Source of the DNA: a virus | DNA length: 39,155 nucleotides | Virus record (IMG/VR): IMGVR_UViG_3300025012_000185 | Coordinates: 1-39,155 of that record | Direction: 5' to 3' (one strand) | Part shown: positions 17,309 through 22,626 of the stretch, one piece after another | Layout: each line of letters starts with the position of its first letter | Position numbering within the stretch: the stretch's first letter is position 1 | Translations under genes and position numbers: made by a program | Notes under the pieces: generated by a model | What the model was told of the DNA's origin: nothing | Databases searched by the model: none | What the model saw: the letters and a program-made list of their open reading frames with translations, nothing else

Positions 17309-17718
17309 TGGAACATCTCCGGTTCAAAAGCGAGCGCGAAGAGCGCGAGTGGGCGATGGAAGGGAAGCTCTGCCCGAAGCTCATCGTGGTGCTCGCCGAT
17401 CTCGTGGAGCGGCGCTGGACGCTCCTCAAGCAGGAGAGCGTCGTCACTTGCATCTTTCGGTCGTTTGCGGAGAATCGTGGGATTGGCGGGACGAGCAACA
17501 CTCACTGCGAATGGCGAGCCGTGGACATCCGAGTGGATCCGACGCAGTTGTTCGTCGAGATGGCGATCCGGGTGGCGCTGAACGAGAGGTGGCCGACGGG
17601 TGTGGCGAAGATGCCGAGGATTCCGCCGTTGGATCATGGGACCGCGCTTCACTACCATGTTCAGGTGACGAGAGACGAAGGTCGTGCTAGACTTTCCACA
17701 AGAAAGGAGACCACATGA
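17308..17718 (+). CDS. M15-like zinc peptidase, putative endolysin
   Basis: A 136-residue protein starting at the ATG that overlaps the preceding stop. It contains the arrangement of Zn-dependent D-Ala-D-Ala carboxypeptidase/endopeptidases of the M15 family. S63-x-x-H66 is followed by R-A-V-D73-I, and then by LHYH117VQV, giving His, Asp, His as candidate zinc ligands. Such enzymes cut the peptide part of peptidoglycan. The length fits single-domain phage endolysins. Flanking genes encode membrane proteins and lipoproteins, so the cluster reads as a lysis cassette. There is no signal peptide, so export would need the holin. Unusual: Cys67-Glu68 stand where the family often has small residues or Gly. 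Overlap with the next gene is ATGA. Confidence 0.75.
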   Translation: MEHLRFKSEREEREWAMEGKLCPKLIVVLADLVERRWTLLKQESVVTCIFRSFAENRGIGGTSNTHCEWRAVDIRVDPTQLFVEMAIRVALNERWPTGVAKMPRIPPLDHGTALHYHVQVTRDEGRARLSTRKETT

Positions 17719-18131
17719 AGAGAACCCTCATCGCCCTGTTGCTGGTCCTTGGCGCCTTCGCCATGGCGTGCAACACCAAAGACTCCCCGACCGGACCTTC
17801 CGACAAGGCCCGGATGTACCTCGACGTTTACGTCTACTATGAGGCCGGCATCAACATCGGCAAGGGTTACCAGGGCGCCCGGGTCACGGTTCGCGACGAT
17901 GCCCAGAACTTCGTCTATCAGTGTACGACGGGAGCTGATGGGTACTGCCCGAGGAAGGAGCTTTTCGCCGAGCTGGGGCCGCTGAACATCTACTCTCAGC
18001 CTGCGGTAATCGACACCTTCATGGGGACGTACAGCGCTTCCGGCGTGTTGGCATCATGGGTCTCGGACCCGGCTCACAACCACGACAAGATCTACACCTT
18101 GCGGATTGCGCAGCCGCCGGCCAAGAGCTGA
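17715..18131 (+). CDS. secreted lipoprotein
   Basis: A 138-residue protein with AAGGAG upstream and an ATGA overlap with the endolysin gene. The N-terminus MKRTLIALLLVLGAFAMAC is a lipoprotein signal peptide with cleavage before Cys19. The mature part is rich in strands and aromatics (RMYLDVYVYYEAGI, GARVTVRDDAQNFVYQCTTG, YTLRIAQPP) and may be a small Ig-like domain. In the lysis block it could act in the outer membrane during lysis or block superinfection. It lacks the Pro-rich pattern of typical o-spanins. The function is inferred from context only. Confidence 0.72.
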   Translation: MKRTLIALLLVLGAFAMACNTKDSPTGPSDKARMYLDVYVYYEAGINIGKGYQGARVTVRDDAQNFVYQCTTGADGYCPRKELFAELGPLNIYSQPAVIDTFMGTYSASGVLASWVSDPAHNHDKIYTLRIAQPPAKS

Positions 18132-18133
18132 CC

Positions 18134-18475
18134 ATGAAGGGCCTCGTGATTCTTCCGCTGCTGTTTCTCGTGGGCTGTGCCGCGATGAACCCGTGGGCAT
18201 CGCATCCCGTCTCGGAGCTTGGGAAGGATGTCAACATCGTGGCGGCCCGAATCCAGACCTTGCAGGCCGAGGTCGCGGCGAGTCACATGCTCTCGCCCCC
18301 GAGGAAAGAGAACCTGGGCAAGACGCTGGACATCGCCAAGGCCGAGGCCGGGGAGGCGTTGGATCTCCTGACGATGGCCGGGACGGCAGACCCGAATGTC
18401 GAGAAGATCAAGACTCTCATCAAGTCGAGCAACTACCGCTGCGATGCTGTCCGCGCGGTGCTCGACAACAACTAA
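18134..18475 (+). CDS. small helical lipoprotein, lysis-associated candidate
   Basis: A 113-residue protein starting 2 bases after the preceding stop. Signal peptide MKGLVILPLLFLVGC has a good lipobox (LVGC, Cys15). The mature part is helical (VNIVAARIQTLQAEVAAS, GKTLDIAKAEAGEALDLL) and ends with a Cys-containing segment (NYRCDAVRAVLDNN). A helical periplasmic lipoprotein next to an endolysin and a holin-like gene fits an outer-membrane spanin-type role. No matching inner-membrane spanin partner is evident apart from the coiled-coil membrane protein at 16,482. Confidence 0.7.
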   Translation: MKGLVILPLLFLVGCAAMNPWASHPVSELGKDVNIVAARIQTLQAEVAASHMLSPPRKENLGKTLDIAKAEAGEALDLLTMAGTADPNVEKIKTLIKSSNYRCDAVRAVLDNN

Positions 18476-18487
18476 GGAGGTGGTAGG

Positions 18488-18772
18488 GTGCAGGTGCCTG
18501 TAGACATCCTCAAGTTGGCGGCTCTGGTGTATGCCGGAGTCCAAGCGGTGAAGAAGTCCCCCTGGTTGGAGGGCCTTCTCGAAAAGTTCGGGGGACCGTG
18601 GGTAGGGATTGCGCTTGCCATCATCGCCGGTTGTGTTGGCGGATTCGTCGAGTACGGCGGAGATGGAGTGATCACCTGGAATGAGGCGGGCAACATCGTC
18701 GCTGCGATTCTCGCAGCCATGGGGACCCACATCGGGCTTTCCAAGGTGGAGACGGCGACTCAGAAGAGATAA
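18488..18772 (+). CDS. holin-like membrane protein
   Basis: A 94-residue protein with a GTG start behind an excellent ribosome site (AAGGAGGTGG, 18,475-18,484). Three hydrophobic segments are visible: ILKLAALVYAGVQAV, WVGIALAIIAGCVGGFV and IVAAILAAMGTHIGL. A short basic C-terminus (KVETATQKR) follows. Small size, several membrane spans and position at the end of the lysis block just before a terminator make a holin likely. It may pair with the coiled-coil membrane protein at 16,482. Confidence 0.7.
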   Translation: MQVPVDILKLAALVYAGVQAVKKSPWLEGLLEKFGGPWVGIALAIIAGCVGGFVEYGGDGVITWNEAGNIVAAILAAMGTHIGLSKVETATQKR

Positions 18773-18797
18773 GTAACCCGTCCTCTCGTAGTCCAGG

Positions 18798-18827
18798 ACG
18801 GCCCCCTCCGGGGGGCCGTTTTGTTTT
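18798..18827 (+). terminator. intrinsic terminator of the late operon
   Basis: A perfect 9-bp stem ACGGCCCCC / GGGGGCCGT with a TCCG loop is followed by a T-rich tract (TTTGTTTT). It lies 26 bases after the holin-like stop and should end late transcription, so the next gene probably has its own promoter or depends on read-through. Confidence 0.88.
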
Positions 18828-18837
18828 ACACTTGGTG

Positions 18838-18939
18838 GTGCCCCGGGAGGATCGTTCTTTCAACAGGTCTCTCGTTCAAGAGGAGTCTCGTTAGCCTGGA
18901 TCCCCACGACCTTGGCCGCGCGCCGGCCTCCCGGGGCAC
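18838..18939 (+). promoter_or_regulatory. structured 5' leader of the GroES-like gene
   Basis: A perfect 13-bp inverted repeat, GTGCCCCGGGAGG (18,838-18,850) and CCTCCCGGGGCAC (18,927-18,939), encloses about 76 bases. Those bases have further short pairings (CTCT/AGAG, CAGG/CCTG) and two TCTCGTT repeats. The ribosome site GAGGAGGAG begins directly after the right arm, before ATG 18,954. In RNA this would be a closed leader next to the ribosome site, as in cis-regulatory elements. Its activity is inference. Confidence 0.5.
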
Positions 18940-18953
18940 GAGGAGGAGAGCGC

Positions 18954-19526
18954 ATGAAGTGGAAGGCAGAAGAGTTGGAACCGTTGAATGGGAAGCTGAT
19001 CGTGAAGCGGGATCCACCTCCCGAAGAGCTTGGCGGGATCGCGGTGCCGAAGATCGCGGTTGTTCGTCGGCCGTGCAAGGACTGTCATGGGGGTGGGTGT
19101 TTCATCCGTCCGATCTACGAGGAGGATGGGATCTGGATCAGCCGCCACGAGGAGATCCGCTGTGAACGCTGCGACGGGAGGGGGTACCGGGAGGCTGTCT
19201 ACGACCCGAGGCCGAAGGTGACGCAGTGGACGGCTACGGTCGTTTCGGTAGGCCCGGGTAAGCCGCGACGGAAGTTCCGGCTTTCGGACGCCCGGACCCT
19301 TTGGTGGAAGCCTGGACGAGAGACGCTCCCTGTCTCGGCTGGCGACCGCGTCGTCGTGGCTCCTTGGTCAGGAGTAACCGCGGGAGGTTGTGAGCTTGGT
19401 GACGGGTACTGGTTGATTCAGAGCTGGGAAGTGCTAGCAGTTCTGGGTCGGGTTGCCACGGTGCCCCCGCTGCCGGCGGGTTGTCTTCCAGAACCAGCCA
19501 CGCACCCACGGGCGTGCCTGATTTAG
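18954..19526 (+). CDS. GroES (Cpn10)-like co-chaperonin with DnaJ-type zinc insertion
   Basis: A 190-residue protein with AGGAGGAG before ATG 18,954. The GroES pattern is split. Residues 8-32 (LEPLNGKLIVKRDPPPEELG, then GIAVP) match the first strand and the mobile-loop approach. Residues 90-105 (TQWTATVVSVGPGKPR), 127-140 (VSAGDRVVVAPWSG) and 152-164 (YWLIQSWEVLAVL) match the core and last strand. Between them, at about 40-80, is an insert with C41xxC44xGGG and C70xxC73xGRG, like half of a DnaJ cysteine-rich domain. GroES caps GroEL and helps fold proteins; phages such as T4 bring their own for capsid folding. About 27 residues beyond the core (from about 164) run antisense to the RusA-like gene. 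The fold call is strong; the role of the insert is unknown. Confidence 0.75.
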   Translation: MKWKAEELEPLNGKLIVKRDPPPEELGGIAVPKIAVVRRPCKDCHGGGCFIRPIYEEDGIWISRHEEIRCERCDGRGYREAVYDPRPKVTQWTATVVSVGPGKPRRKFRLSDARTLWWKPGRETLPVSAGDRVVVAPWSGVTAGGCELGDGYWLIQSWEVLAVLGRVATVPPLPAGCLPEPATHPRACLI

Positions 19527-19848
19527 CCGGGGTCCAGACGCAGGATTTGATCTGGGCGTCGTCGGCGAGGATGTTGGATTTTTCGAGAAGGTGGCAGATG
19601 GCGTCGAGGATCCCCGGGAGATCCCGGCGCCGCTTATCTCCGGTGGCATAGACGACGGCTAGCGAGACGTCGCACGTGACGAGGGCCACGTCGCGATGGC
19701 CACCGAGCTGGAGCCGGATCGCCGTGAGCGCAACGTCTCGCCAGGCGGTGAATCGTTTCTTGGGAAAGCGGAGTCCTGTTCTGGTGACGATGACGGCGTT
19801 TTTCCCGCTGGGCAGTTGTCCCGGAAGGAAGAGGCTAGCGAGAATCAC
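19234..19848 (-). CDS. rusA: RusA-like Holliday junction resolvase
   Basis: A 204-residue protein; the GTG start at 19,848 has GGAGGAGGAG just upstream, encoded by the end of the preceding gene. The N-terminus LFLPGQLPSGKNAVIVTRTG and the region DKRRRDLPGILDAICHLLEK, then LADDAQIK, follow the RusA layout with Asp76, Asp82 and Asp96/97 as candidate metal ligands. The usual D-x-D-N is altered to DLPG. RusA enzymes cut four-way DNA junctions made in replication and recombination. The last about 60 residues are Arg/Pro/Ser-rich and lie antisense to the GroES-like core, so the true domain probably ends near residue 125. It is the last gene of the early operon. Confidence 0.75.
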   Translation of the reverse strand: MILASLFLPGQLPSGKNAVIVTRTGLRFPKKRFTAWRDVALTAIRLQLGGHRDVALVTCDVSLAVVYATGDKRRRDLPGILDAICHLLEKSNILADDAQIKSCVWTPAKSGTPVGAWLVLEDNPPAAGAPWQPDPELLALPSSESTSTRHQAHNLPRLLLTKEPRRRGRQPRQGASLVQASTKGSGRPKAGTSVAAYPGLPKRP

Positions 19849-20159
19849 GACTCCTCCTCCAGGCGGTCCCTGACGCTGTCCCTGACGCTGTCCCAGAAGC
19901 TGTCCCTGACGCTGTCCCAGACGCGGGCATCGACGCTGGCCCAGACGCTGTCCCCGACGCTGGCCCAGGCGCTGGCCCAGGCGCTGTTCCTGACGCTGTT
20001 CCTGACGCTGGCCCAGACGCGGGCATCGACGCTGTACCAGACGCTGGCCGTGACGCTGGCCCAGACGCGGTCACTGGCGCTGCCCCTGACGCTGGTCCTG
20101 CCGCCGGCCCCGACGCGATCCTTGACGCGGGCCTTGACGCACGGTCCCGGGTCGATCAC
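19845..20159 (-). CDS. tetrapeptide-repeat protein, array gene 5
   Basis: A 104-residue protein, GTG start. It opens with MIDPGPCVKARVKDRV and is then almost entirely four-residue repeats x-x-[S/R]-V (WASV, WYSV, DARV, RNSV, GDSV, WDSV, RDSV), ending RDRLEEES. About 22 repeats are visible, and Val, sometimes Ala or Phe, recurs every fourth residue. The start overlaps the previous gene's stop (GTGA), and its own stop overlaps the RusA start the same way. The Glu codons at its end form the ribosome site for RusA. This minus-strand frame is chosen because it alone preserves start, ribosome site, stop and overlap in all copies. The family is not recognised and the function is unknown. Confidence 0.72.
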   Translation of the reverse strand: MIDPGPCVKARVKDRVGAGGRTSVRGSASDRVWASVTASVWYSVDARVWASVRNSVRNSAWASAWASVGDSVWASVDARVWDSVRDSFWDSVRDSVRDRLEEES

Positions 20160-20422
20160 GGCTCCTCCTCCAAGCTGGCCCCGACGCTGTCCCAGACGCT
20201 GTCCACGACGCGGGACCAGACTCTGGCCCCGACGCGGTCCCCGACGCCGGCCGTGACGCTGTCCCAGACGCGGGCATCGGCGCTGGCCCAGACGCTGTAC
20301 CAGACGCTGTGCCGGACGCCGGCCGTGACGCGGTCCCAGCCGCTGGTCCAGACGCTGGTCACGGCGCTGGTCCTGACGCGATCCTTGACGCGGGCCTTGA
20401 CGCACGGTCCCGGGTCGATCAT
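20156..20422 (-). CDS. tetrapeptide-repeat protein, array gene 4
   Basis: An 88-residue protein, ATG start overlapping the previous stop (ATGA). N-terminus MIDPGPCVKARVKDRV is identical to that of array gene 5 over 16 residues. Repeats such as WTSG, RHSV, WYSV, WASA, DARV, WDSV, GDRV and GARV follow, ending GASLEEEP. The Pro end is the only departure from the LEEES terminus of the others. The codons for LEEE carry GGAGGAGGAG, the ribosome site of array gene 5. The shared N-terminus and variable repeat body point to duplication followed by divergence of the repeats. Confidence 0.72.
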   Translation of the reverse strand: MIDPGPCVKARVKDRVRTSAVTSVWTSGWDRVTAGVRHSVWYSVWASADARVWDSVTAGVGDRVGARVWSRVVDSVWDSVGASLEEEP

Positions 20423-20613
20423 GACTCCTCCTCCAAGCTGGCCCAGACGCGGTCCCCGACGCCGAACCAGACGCGGTCCCAGACGCTGTTCCTGACGCTG
20501 GCCCAGACGCGGGCATCGGCGCCGAACCAGACGCGGTCCCAGACGCTGGCCCCGACGCGGTCACTGGCGCCGCCCCTGACGCTGGCCAAGACACACTCCC
20601 CGGGGTCGATCAT
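20419..20613 (-). CDS. tetrapeptide-repeat protein, array gene 3
   Basis: A 64-residue protein, ATG at 20,613 overlapping the previous stop by ATGA, with GGAGGAGGAG upstream. It begins MIDPGECVLASVRGGA, with Glu where other copies have Pro, continues with SDRV, GASV, WDRV, WFGA, DARV, WASV, RNSV and GDRV, and ends WASLEEES. WDRVWFG occurs twice, showing internal duplication. No membrane segment, signal or enzyme motif. Function unknown. Confidence 0.72.
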   Translation of the reverse strand: MIDPGECVLASVRGGASDRVGASVWDRVWFGADARVWASVRNSVWDRVWFGVGDRVWASLEEES

Positions 20614-20792
20614 GACTCCTCCTCCAAGCTGGCCCAGAGGCTGTCCCAGACGCTGGTCCAGACGCTGCGCCAGACGCGATCCCTGACGCTGAACCAGACG
20701 CCGAACCCGACGCTGGTCCTGCCGCCGGCCCTGACGCGGTCCCTGACGCTGGCCGTGACGCGGGCCTTGACGCACGGTCCCGGGTCGATCAC
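20610..20792 (-). CDS. tetrapeptide-repeat protein, array gene 2
   Basis: A 60-residue protein, GTG start overlapping the previous stop (GTGA). It begins MIDPGPCVKARVTASV and includes RAGGRTSV, an irregular unit also present near the start of array gene 5. It continues GFGV, WFSV, RDRV, WRSV, WTSV, WDSL and ends WASLEEES. It is the shortest member. The shared GGRTSV irregularity shows that genes 2 and 5 are closely related even though they are not adjacent. Confidence 0.72.
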   Translation of the reverse strand: MIDPGPCVKARVTASVRDRVRAGGRTSVGFGVWFSVRDRVWRSVWTSVWDSLWASLEEES

Positions 20793-20983
20793 GACTCCTC
20801 CTCCAGGCTGTCAATGACGCTGTGCCTGACGCGGGTCCCGACGCCGTACCTGACGCTGGCCGCGACGCGGTCCCCGACGCGGTCCCAGACGCTGGCCTCG
20901 ACGCTGGCCTCGACGCTGTCCCAGACGCTGTACCTGACGCTGTTCCCGACACTGTCCCCGACCCACGGCCCGGGATCGATCAT
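20789..20983 (-). CDS. tetrapeptide-repeat protein, array gene 1
   Basis: A 64-residue protein, first of the contiguous array. Its ATG overlaps the stop of the small membrane gene upstream (ATGA). It begins MIDPGPWVGDSVGNSV, with Trp in place of Cys at position 7, as in the distant copy at 24,274. It continues RYSV, WDSV, EASV twice, WDRV, GDRV, AASV, RHSV and ends IDSLEEES. The upstream ribosome site is GGGGATGA-like and weaker than the GGAGGAGGAG between array members. Function unknown. Confidence 0.7.
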   Translation of the reverse strand: MIDPGPWVGDSVGNSVRYSVWDSVEASVEASVWDRVGDRVAASVRYGVGTRVRHSVIDSLEEES

Positions 20984-21099
20984 TCATCCCCCTCGTCGGA
21001 TAACCATCCGTCGATCTGCAACAGCACATACCCGATGAGGCAGGATGCCGCAAGGATCTTGAGTACCTGCCAGTCCTCGGGCGTCATCGCGGGACTCAT
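20980..21099 (-). CDS. 39-residue single-span membrane protein
   Basis: Begins MSPAMTPEDWQ at an ATG overlapping the previous stop (ATGA). It contains one hydrophobic helix (VLKILAASCLIGYVLLQI) and an acidic C-terminus (DGWLSDEGDE). The first 12 bases of its coding sequence are identical to those of the gene upstream (both MSPA). It is too short for usual gene finders, but the overlaps on both sides support it. Small phage membrane proteins of this type may act on the host envelope; no specific role can be given. Confidence 0.6.
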   Translation of the reverse strand: MSPAMTPEDWQVLKILAASCLIGYVLLQIDGWLSDEGDE

Positions 21100-21203
21100 C
21101 GCCAGCGTCGCCCAATCGTCACGAATGCCGCCACGGCTCCGAGGAAAAACCCGACGGCAAGGCCAACGAGCGCCCCCCACATGCCAACCACCGCGGGACT
21201 CAT
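21096..21203 (-). CDS. 35-residue single-span membrane protein
   Basis: ATG 21,203 with AGGTGAG five bases upstream; begins MSPAVVGMWGAL. One Gly/Ala/Phe-rich hydrophobic span (LVGLAVGFFLGAVAAFVTI) is followed by a basic end (GRRWR), predicting N-out or N-in insertion with the basic end in the cytoplasm. Its stop overlaps the next start (ATGA). A seven-codon ORF (MNTQVSK, 21,200-21,223) links it to the gene upstream by ATGA overlaps on both sides. Function unknown. Confidence 0.6.
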   Translation of the reverse strand: MSPAVVGMWGALVGLAVGFFLGAVAAFVTIGRRWR

Positions 21204-21219
21204 TTGCTCACCTGTGTGT

Positions 21220-21594
21220 TCATTCCCATAGGTGCGTACCACTTCGCAACTCGGCCCTCGCTCGGCACGGCTCTTTCTCCGCGCTCGGCTGAATCATCTC
21301 GCACTTCCGCATCTGCGCCACCGCCTGCTTCACCGCCTCGCGGATGATCTCGTCACGAACCAAGGGGCTTATCGAACACGGCGTGTGTGTCCAGGTCAGA
21401 GAAGGCGCTCCGGGAGGCAATTCGCCCACCTGAACAAATGGCGCCTGGACCACGTCCGTCGCGATACGAAGGTCCTCGAACTCGGCGGCGATGATCTTGG
21501 CGTGCTTGGTGAGGTATTCATCAAGCATGGGGTATTCATCACACGTGAAGAGTCGCCTCGCCGCCGCCAGGGCCCGTTCCTCGATAGTTCTCAT
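21220..21594 (-). CDS. early hypothetical protein
   Basis: A 124-residue protein. The start ATG 21,594 has GGGAGGAC seven bases upstream; a longer in-frame reading from 21,915 overlaps the preceding gene and lacks support. It is helical at the N-terminus (TIEERALAAARRLF, EYLTKHAKIIAAEFEDLRIA). A segment ELPPGAPSLTWTHTP follows, then a helix RDEIIREAVKQAVAQMRK. It has scattered Cys but no clear metal pair. Family not recognised. Confidence 0.6.
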   Translation of the reverse strand: MRTIEERALAAARRLFTCDEYPMLDEYLTKHAKIIAAEFEDLRIATDVVQAPFVQVGELPPGAPSLTWTHTPCSISPLVRDEIIREAVKQAVAQMRKCEMIQPSAEKEPCRARAELRSGTHLWE

Positions 21595-21608
21595 CGATGT
21601 CCTCCCAA

Positions 21609-21893
21609 CTAGTTCTCCACGTCCAACACGACTCCTGCAACCCAGCCAACACCCTTGCAGGAAGCGCACGGACCCCATTTCCGTGCGCTCTGCGTGTACG
21701 CAACCATCTGCTCCTTCGCGATCTCCAACGCAATCGTCAGCATCCGCGCGGATTCCTCCATGCACTTCTCGGTCCGCGCCTCTGCAAATTGCGCCGGGTT
21801 CAACCAGAGTGACCCGCAGTCGAACAACACTCCCGTCGCCGGCTGAATTGTCCGCTGTCCCCGCGAACACGAAGGGCACGTTCTTGGCGTCAT
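21609..21893 (-). CDS. small zinc-ribbon-like protein
   Basis: A 94-residue protein. ATG 21,893 overlaps the preceding stop (ATGA) with AAGGTGG upstream. It starts MTPRTCPSCSRGQ (CxxC) and ends near CASCKGVGW (CxxCxGxG), so two Cys pairs flank a helical middle (RMLTIALEIAKEQMVAYTQS). Codon third positions favour this frame over the two others. The second pair resembles the DnaJ-type half motif seen in the GroES-like protein. It may be a metal-binding adaptor. Function unknown. Confidence 0.6.
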   Translation of the reverse strand: MTPRTCPSCSRGQRTIQPATGVLFDCGSLWLNPAQFAEARTEKCMEESARMLTIALEIAKEQMVAYTQSARKWGPCASCKGVGWVAGVVLDVEN

Positions 21894-22210
21894 TCGGTAC
21901 CACCTTCCGCGGCATCCGTTGCTTGTTCGAACGTCACTGGGCGCTCCGTTGGTCGGACACAAGCGACAAGCTCCCACACGCGAGCTGCTGCGCCAGGAAA
22001 CGGAGGGTTCCGTTCCCGTAATCCAAGCCGACCGCGAGCCACAATCCATGATTCACTCATCCCGGTCGCTTCGTTCACCTCCTCGCCGCGGATACGGACG
22101 AAAACTTGGGCGCCGTCTCCTTCGTCCGAGTCGCCAACGTTCTCGGCCATCAGCTCACACACGTAGACCGTTTTCCCTTTGCGAAACGAAATTGTCGACT
22201 GGTGCTTCAT
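21890..22210 (-). CDS. early hypothetical protein
   Basis: A 106-residue protein with AAGGAG upstream of ATG 22,210. It begins MKHQSTISFRKGKTVYVCEL and has a mixed, partly beta-like sequence (DGAQVFVRIRGEEVN, ESWIVARGRLG), then a Pro/Ala-rich part and an acidic end (DAAEGGTE). It overlaps the next gene by ATGA. No recognisable motif. Confidence 0.6.
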   Translation of the reverse strand: MKHQSTISFRKGKTVYVCELMAENVGDSDEGDGAQVFVRIRGEEVNEATGMSESWIVARGRLGLRERNPPFPGAAARVWELVACVRPTERPVTFEQATDAAEGGTE

Positions 22211-22219
22211 CGCCGCTCC

Positions 22220-22393
22220 TTATCCCCGTTCTCCTTCCGTGAAACGCTGCCATTCCCGAACCGTCCGGTAGATCCGCTCGAACCCCGGCTCCTTGTCGAG
22301 CCGGAACAGCTCGACCAGCTCCGCGAGCCGCCGAAGAAGCTGAAGCTCCTTCTGCACGCACGCCTCACAGTGACAGCGCCGGTCGTGACTCAT
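22220..22393 (-). CDS. 57-residue small protein with Cys/His N-terminus
   Basis: ATG 22,393 overlaps the preceding stop (ATGA). It begins MSHDRRCHCEACVQKELQ, with HxCxxC that could bind zinc. A helix follows (LQLLRRLAELVELFRLDK), then GFERIYRTVREWQRFTEG. It ends with TAA at 22,220-22,222 just before the ribosome site of the next gene. It is below the usual length cut-off but well supported by its overlap and G/C third positions. Function unknown. Confidence 0.62.
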   Translation of the reverse strand: MSHDRRCHCEACVQKELQLLRRLAELVELFRLDKEPGFERIYRTVREWQRFTEGERG

Positions 22394-22626
22394 GACTTCA
22401 CCTTCGCGGCTTCGATCTCCTGCTTCCGTTTCACCATCATCCGCTGAACATCCATCGGGACCTTACCCGTGTGAGGCGCGATGTTGAGCGAGATGATCTT
22501 CGACGTGAACGTGTGGTCGTCCACGATCCCGGGACAAACGAAGAGCGACTGAATGTGCTTCGCCGCGTCCCCCTGGGTCGGCGCATCCATGAAGAGTTCG
22601 AGCTTCAACGCAACGACAAGTCGCAT
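22390..22626 (-). CDS. early hypothetical protein
   Basis: A 78-residue protein. ATG 22,626 follows AAGGAGG by six bases and overlaps the preceding stop by one base (TGATG). It starts with a hydrophobic strand-like segment (MRLVVALKLELF). A middle part follows (DDHTFTSKIISLNIAPHTGK), then a charged helix (MDVQRMMVKRKQEIEAAKVK). Family not recognised. Confidence 0.6.
   Translation of the reverse strand: MRLVVALKLELFMDAPTQGDAAKHIQSLFVCPGIVDDHTFTSKIISLNIAPHTGKVPMDVQRMMVKRKQEIEAAKVKS

Larger units (their letters stand above)
19850..20970 (-). repeat. 12-bp tandem coding repeats across five genes
   Basis: The region is built of imperfect 12-base units (minus-strand type TGGGACAGCGTC), interrupted at gene boundaries. 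Those boundaries share the sequence TGGAGGAGGAGTC followed by RTGATCGACCC. Because the unit length is a multiple of three, all frames tend to stay open. Confidence 0.9.

Noticed and set aside
18838-18939. tRNA or tmRNA gene
   Set aside because: There is a long closing stem but no cloverleaf spacing, anticodon arm or T-loop pattern.
19845-20952. Long minus-strand frames reading G-T-A-S or G-Q-R repeats through several array genes
   Set aside because: They ignore the conserved start, ribosome-site and stop pattern at each junction; only the x-x-S-V frame keeps these in all copies.
19850-20980. CRISPR array
   Set aside because: The repeats are 12-bp, contiguous and coding, with no unique spacers of constant length and no cas genes.
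19696-21292. Several plus-strand open frames rich in T-L-x-Q and R-S repeats over the array
   Set aside because: They are antisense to the minus-strand array genes, lack ribosome sites and consistent ends, and are open only because the 12-bp unit keeps all frames free of stops.
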